Assembly: GCA_963693635.1 (NCBI GenBank)
Contig: CAVOBC010000080.1
Location: 1-15,248 of the forward strand
DNA: 15,248 nucleotides
Direction: 5' to 3'
Source: CAVOBC01 sp963693635
Lineage (GTDB): Bacteria; Pseudomonadota; Gammaproteobacteria; Pseudomonadales; Azotimanducaceae
Under the pieces are notes generated by a model that saw only the letters and a program-made list of their open reading frames with translations, made no database searches and had not been told where the DNA came from. Positions 13,639-15,248 of this stretch are shown here, in pieces; position 1 is the stretch's first letter; each line of letters begins with the position of its first letter. The position numbers and the translations under genes were made by a program.

Positions 13639-14814
13639 TTGCAAGCCAGCGCCTGGTTGCTCGCCGCTGCGGTGACTGCGCTCTTTTGCGCTTACCTTGC
13701 TGCCTTCGCGGGCCAAACAGAAGTCCTGCCCATCCGCGCATCACTGTTCAGCAAACTAACGGCGGCGGCGCACGCCCTTGAGGACAGCGCAGGCGCTGAC
13801 AAAGAGGCGCAGCGAGCACTCGTGCAGATTACCGATCTCTTGGGTGACGATCTGAACGCGACTGAAGAATCAGAGGTCTGGGGCCTCCTCGCACGGGCGC
13901 GTTTTGCGACAGGCGATGTCGACGGCGCGATCGCCGCCTACAAGAACGTGCTGACCTATTCACCCATCGCCAGAAACACCCGGCTGCGAACGCTACGGAC
14001 ACTTGCCACTCTTTCGGCAGCGACCGGCGACTGGGCAGGCACACTTGCTCACGTCGATCGCTGGCAATCAACGAGCGACTGGGCCGACCCCAATCTGCTC
14101 TATCTCAAGGCGGCCGCTCTCTACAGTCTTGGTGCACTTAAAGGTGCTCGAACTACCATCGACGCGACGCTTGAAGCGGTTGCGACGGCTGGGGTGAGTC
14201 CGCGCCCGGGGTGGCTGCATCTGCTCGCGATCCTGCAGAATGCGGCTGGCGACAGGGTCGGAACGATTGCCACCTTGCGAGTCGTCGCTAAGCGCTTGCC
14301 ATCCGCACAGGTCCAGACAGCGATCGACGCCCTCTCCGGAAGTAAACAGGTGAACTTTGGGCCCCTACGCGTCGACACCACGCAAACGTCTATCCCCCGC
14401 TTGGCGCAGGCCATGTCCCATCAACCGCTCGAGGCCGTCTCCCCCGTCATCCCGGCGGCCCTGCTCGATACACGCTTGCGCGGTTGGGTCACCATCGCGC
14501 TGACCATCGATGTCGACGGCGGTGCGACCAACGTCAAGATCATCGACCGCTGCATCACCACAATCGGCCCAGCGCTTGCGTGTTCGGCAAACCCGTTTTC
14601 GTTAGAACGCTTGTCAATAAAAGGCTTGTCAATAAAAGGCTCGTCAACAGAGGGCCGGTCAATAGCAGGCAGCGCAAGAGACAGCACCCGCTTCGATGAG
14701 CCTGCACTCGAAGCGGGTGCCCGGTTGCGCTTTGAACCGGTCGTCAAAGATGGCGTTCCGGCTTCAGTTGTCAACGTGCGTCAACTCATCGTCTTCGAGC
14801 AACCGGCAGACTAG
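13639..14814 (+). CDS. TPR-repeat protein with TonB C-terminal domain and pentapeptide repeat insert
   Basis: I start this at TTG 13639, five bases past the phosphatase stop, because the hydrophobic export signal LQASAWLLAAAVTALFCAYLAAFAG begins there. The frame is open back to an ATG at 13564, which would overlap the phosphatase gene. The middle is TPR-like helical pairs (ESEVWGLLARARFATGDVDGAIAAYKNVLTYSP, LRTLATLSAATGDWAGTLAHVDRW, LLYLKAAALYSLGALKGA). The last 110 residues form a TonB_C fold (RLRGWVTIALTIDVDGGATNVKIIDR, then FDEPALEAGARLRFEPVVKDGVP and VNVRQLIVFEQ). It should lie in the periplasm, anchored or secreted. Between the TonB strands is a Ser/Gly-rich insert with four 5-residue repeats. 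Proteins of this kind serve in envelope or TonB-related systems; the partner is unknown. Confidence 0.82.
   Translation: MQASAWLLAAAVTALFCAYLAAFAGQTEVLPIRASLFSKLTAAAHALEDSAGADKEAQRALVQITDLLGDDLNATEESEVWGLLARARFATGDVDGAIAAYKNVLTYSPIARNTRLRTLRTLATLSAATGDWAGTLAHVDRWQSTSDWADPNLLYLKAAALYSLGALKGARTTIDATLEAVATAGVSPRPGWLHLLAILQNAAGDRVGTIATLRVVAKRLPSAQVQTAIDALSGSKQVNFGPLRVDTTQTSIPRLAQAMSHQPLEAVSPVIPAALLDTRLRGWVTIALTIDVDGGATNVKIIDRCITTIGPALACSANPFSLERLSIKGLSIKGSSTEGRSIAGSARDSTRFDEPALEAGARLRFEPVVKDGVPASVVNVRQLIVFEQPAD
14611..14670 (+). repeat. 15-bp tandem repeat, four units, inside the TonB-C coding region
   Basis: Four adjacent 15-base units each encode a pentapeptide: LSIKG, LSIKG, SSTEG and RSIAG. 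The first two are identical at the DNA level and the later two have drifted. Because the unit is a multiple of three, gain or loss keeps the frame. Confidence 0.9.
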
Positions 14815-14825
14815 CTATTTCCTGT

Positions 14826-14844
14826 CCCAGAACTCCGTTCTGGG
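14826..14844. terminator. Perfect hairpin just after the TPR/TonB gene
   Basis: CCCAGAAC and GTTCTGGG pair perfectly around TCC, starting 12 bases past the stop at 14814. There is no T-tract, so it may be a transcript-end stabiliser rather than a true intrinsic terminator. Confidence 0.45.
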
Positions 14845-14858
14845 GCGGGCACTGGCGA

Positions 14859-14979
14859 GCGGTGCAGGGATGCACCGCCATTTTCTGCAAGCTTCTTTAT
14901 CTGTAAAAAGAACGCGAGGTTTGCTTGCAAACCGACTCCCAAGAATTGTCAGGACGACAATTTTGGGACAAGAACTAAC
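14859..14979 (+). repeat. Dispersed structured repeat, copy C (best preserved)
   Basis: This copy shows the full set of stems. GCGGTGCA-GGGA-TGCACCGC is at 14859-14878, a TTCTTT/AAAGAA stem follows, then GGTTTGC/GCAAACC (14918-14933) and AATTGTC-AGGAC-GACAATT (14944-14962) with flanking CC/GG. The tail is GGGACAAGAACTAAC. Copies A (1336-1465) and B (4185-4270) share the same order of blocks. No open frame is shared by the copies, so this looks like a non-coding interspersed element. Confidence 0.8.
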
Positions 14980-15014
14980 CACACCGCATTCGACGTCGTG
15001 CGCAGACAACTACT

Positions 15015-15050
15015 GACATCTGAGACATCTGAGACATCTGAGGCATCTGA
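15015..15050 (+). repeat. 9-bp tandem repeat, four units
   Basis: GACATCTGA occurs three times in a row, followed by GGCATCTGA. It lies in the non-coding stretch after repeat copy C. There are no spacers, so it is a small VNTR and not a CRISPR array. Confidence 0.9.
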
Positions 15051-15071
15051 GAGGTTCGCTAATCAGCGGCA

Positions 15072-15107
15072 GTTGGCGGGGATCAACAGTTGCCAGTCCC
15101 CGCCAAC
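15072..15107. terminator. Perfect 11-bp hairpin between converging genes
   Basis: GTTGGCGGGGA (15072-15082) and TCCCCGCCAAC (15097-15107) are exact reverse complements around a 14-base loop. It lies about 14 bases beyond the stop of the minus-strand gene at 15121, a usual place for a terminator, but no T-tract follows on either strand. Confidence 0.5.
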
Positions 15108-15120
15108 GCCAATGCTCCGA

Positions 15121-15248
15121 TCAGGCGCCCGGCCTGGTCGCCTTCAGTAGGAAACGATCAGTCTTTCCCCGTACCGAAGGGTCAAACACGCCCTTGTCCC
15201 GCGCATCGCCAGAATTGCGTAACAGATCACTCATTTCGACTTTAAAAC
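15121..15248 (-). CDS. 3' end of a minus-strand gene, product unknown
   Basis: From the window edge the minus strand is open for 41 codons to a TGA at 15121-15123, ending in RFLLKATRPGA. The segment MSDLLRNSGDARDKGVFDPSV faintly resembles the C-terminal region of asparagine synthase-like amidotransferases (RGLFDP-type motif), but the match is too short to name. The gene continues outside the window. Alternatively the whole gene could be the short frame from the ATG near 15234. Confidence 0.35.
   Translation of the reverse strand, partial: FKVEMSDLLRNSGDARDKGVFDPSVRGKTDRFLLKATRPGA

Noticed and set aside
15015..15050. Short direct repeats suggesting a CRISPR array
   Set aside because: The units are 9 bp and directly adjacent, without spacers, and no cas genes are nearby.

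Overview
The window looks like a piece of a GC-rich, Gram-negative, probably proteobacterial chromosome. Supporting this are a TonB C-terminal domain protein, a lipobox lipoprotein, a VPAPP-type (PEP-CTERM-like) C-terminal sorting signal, and fatty-acid/CoA type catabolic genes. I cannot place it to genus. Duplicated small-molecule catabolic families, dispersed repeats and many broken genes together would fit a host-associated or otherwise relaxed-selection lineage. That is inference only; a lower-accuracy assembly is the competing explanation.

Layout. Positions 3-1220 (-) encode an MFS exporter. Positions 1461-4069 (-) hold two overlapping family III (CaiB/BaiF) CoA-transferase genes. The upstream one keeps the catalytic Asp and the downstream one has Trp there, which suggests a heteromeric enzyme. 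Positions 4173-4739 (-) hold a lipoprotein with a probable late frameshift, and 5006-5506 (+) an unrecognised protein whose N-terminus appears lost in other frames. Positions 5611-6959 (-) hold a crotonase in which both catalytic Glu positions are Gln, the C-terminal stump of an ArsR regulator, and a VOC protein. Positions 7128-7955 (+) hold an ArsR regulator and a frameshifted SRPBCC partner. They converge with an MBL-fold protein lacking most zinc ligands (8040-8636, -). An LLM-class oxidoreductase follows (8902-9762, +). Positions 10012-11026 (+) are a broken exported protein with a VPAPP tail. Positions 11127-12661 (+) are an ABC-F ATPase split by an 8-bp tandem duplication. Positions 12861-14814 (+) hold a tyrosine phosphatase and a TPR/TonB-C protein with a pentapeptide repeat insert. 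The end of the window carries repeats, hairpins and the 3' end of a minus-strand gene.

Three copies of a roughly 90-130 bp structured repeat (near 1336, 4185 and 14859, all in the same orientation) each sit directly at the 3' end of a gene.

Functionally, the CoA-transferase pair, crotonase, LLM oxidoreductase and MFS pump suggest uptake, activation or export of an organic acid or xenobiotic. Nothing in the sequence names the substrate. The most noteworthy items are the asymmetric CoA-transferase pair, the Gln/Gln crotonase, the dispersed hairpin repeat, and the concentration of frameshifts in the peripheral genes.
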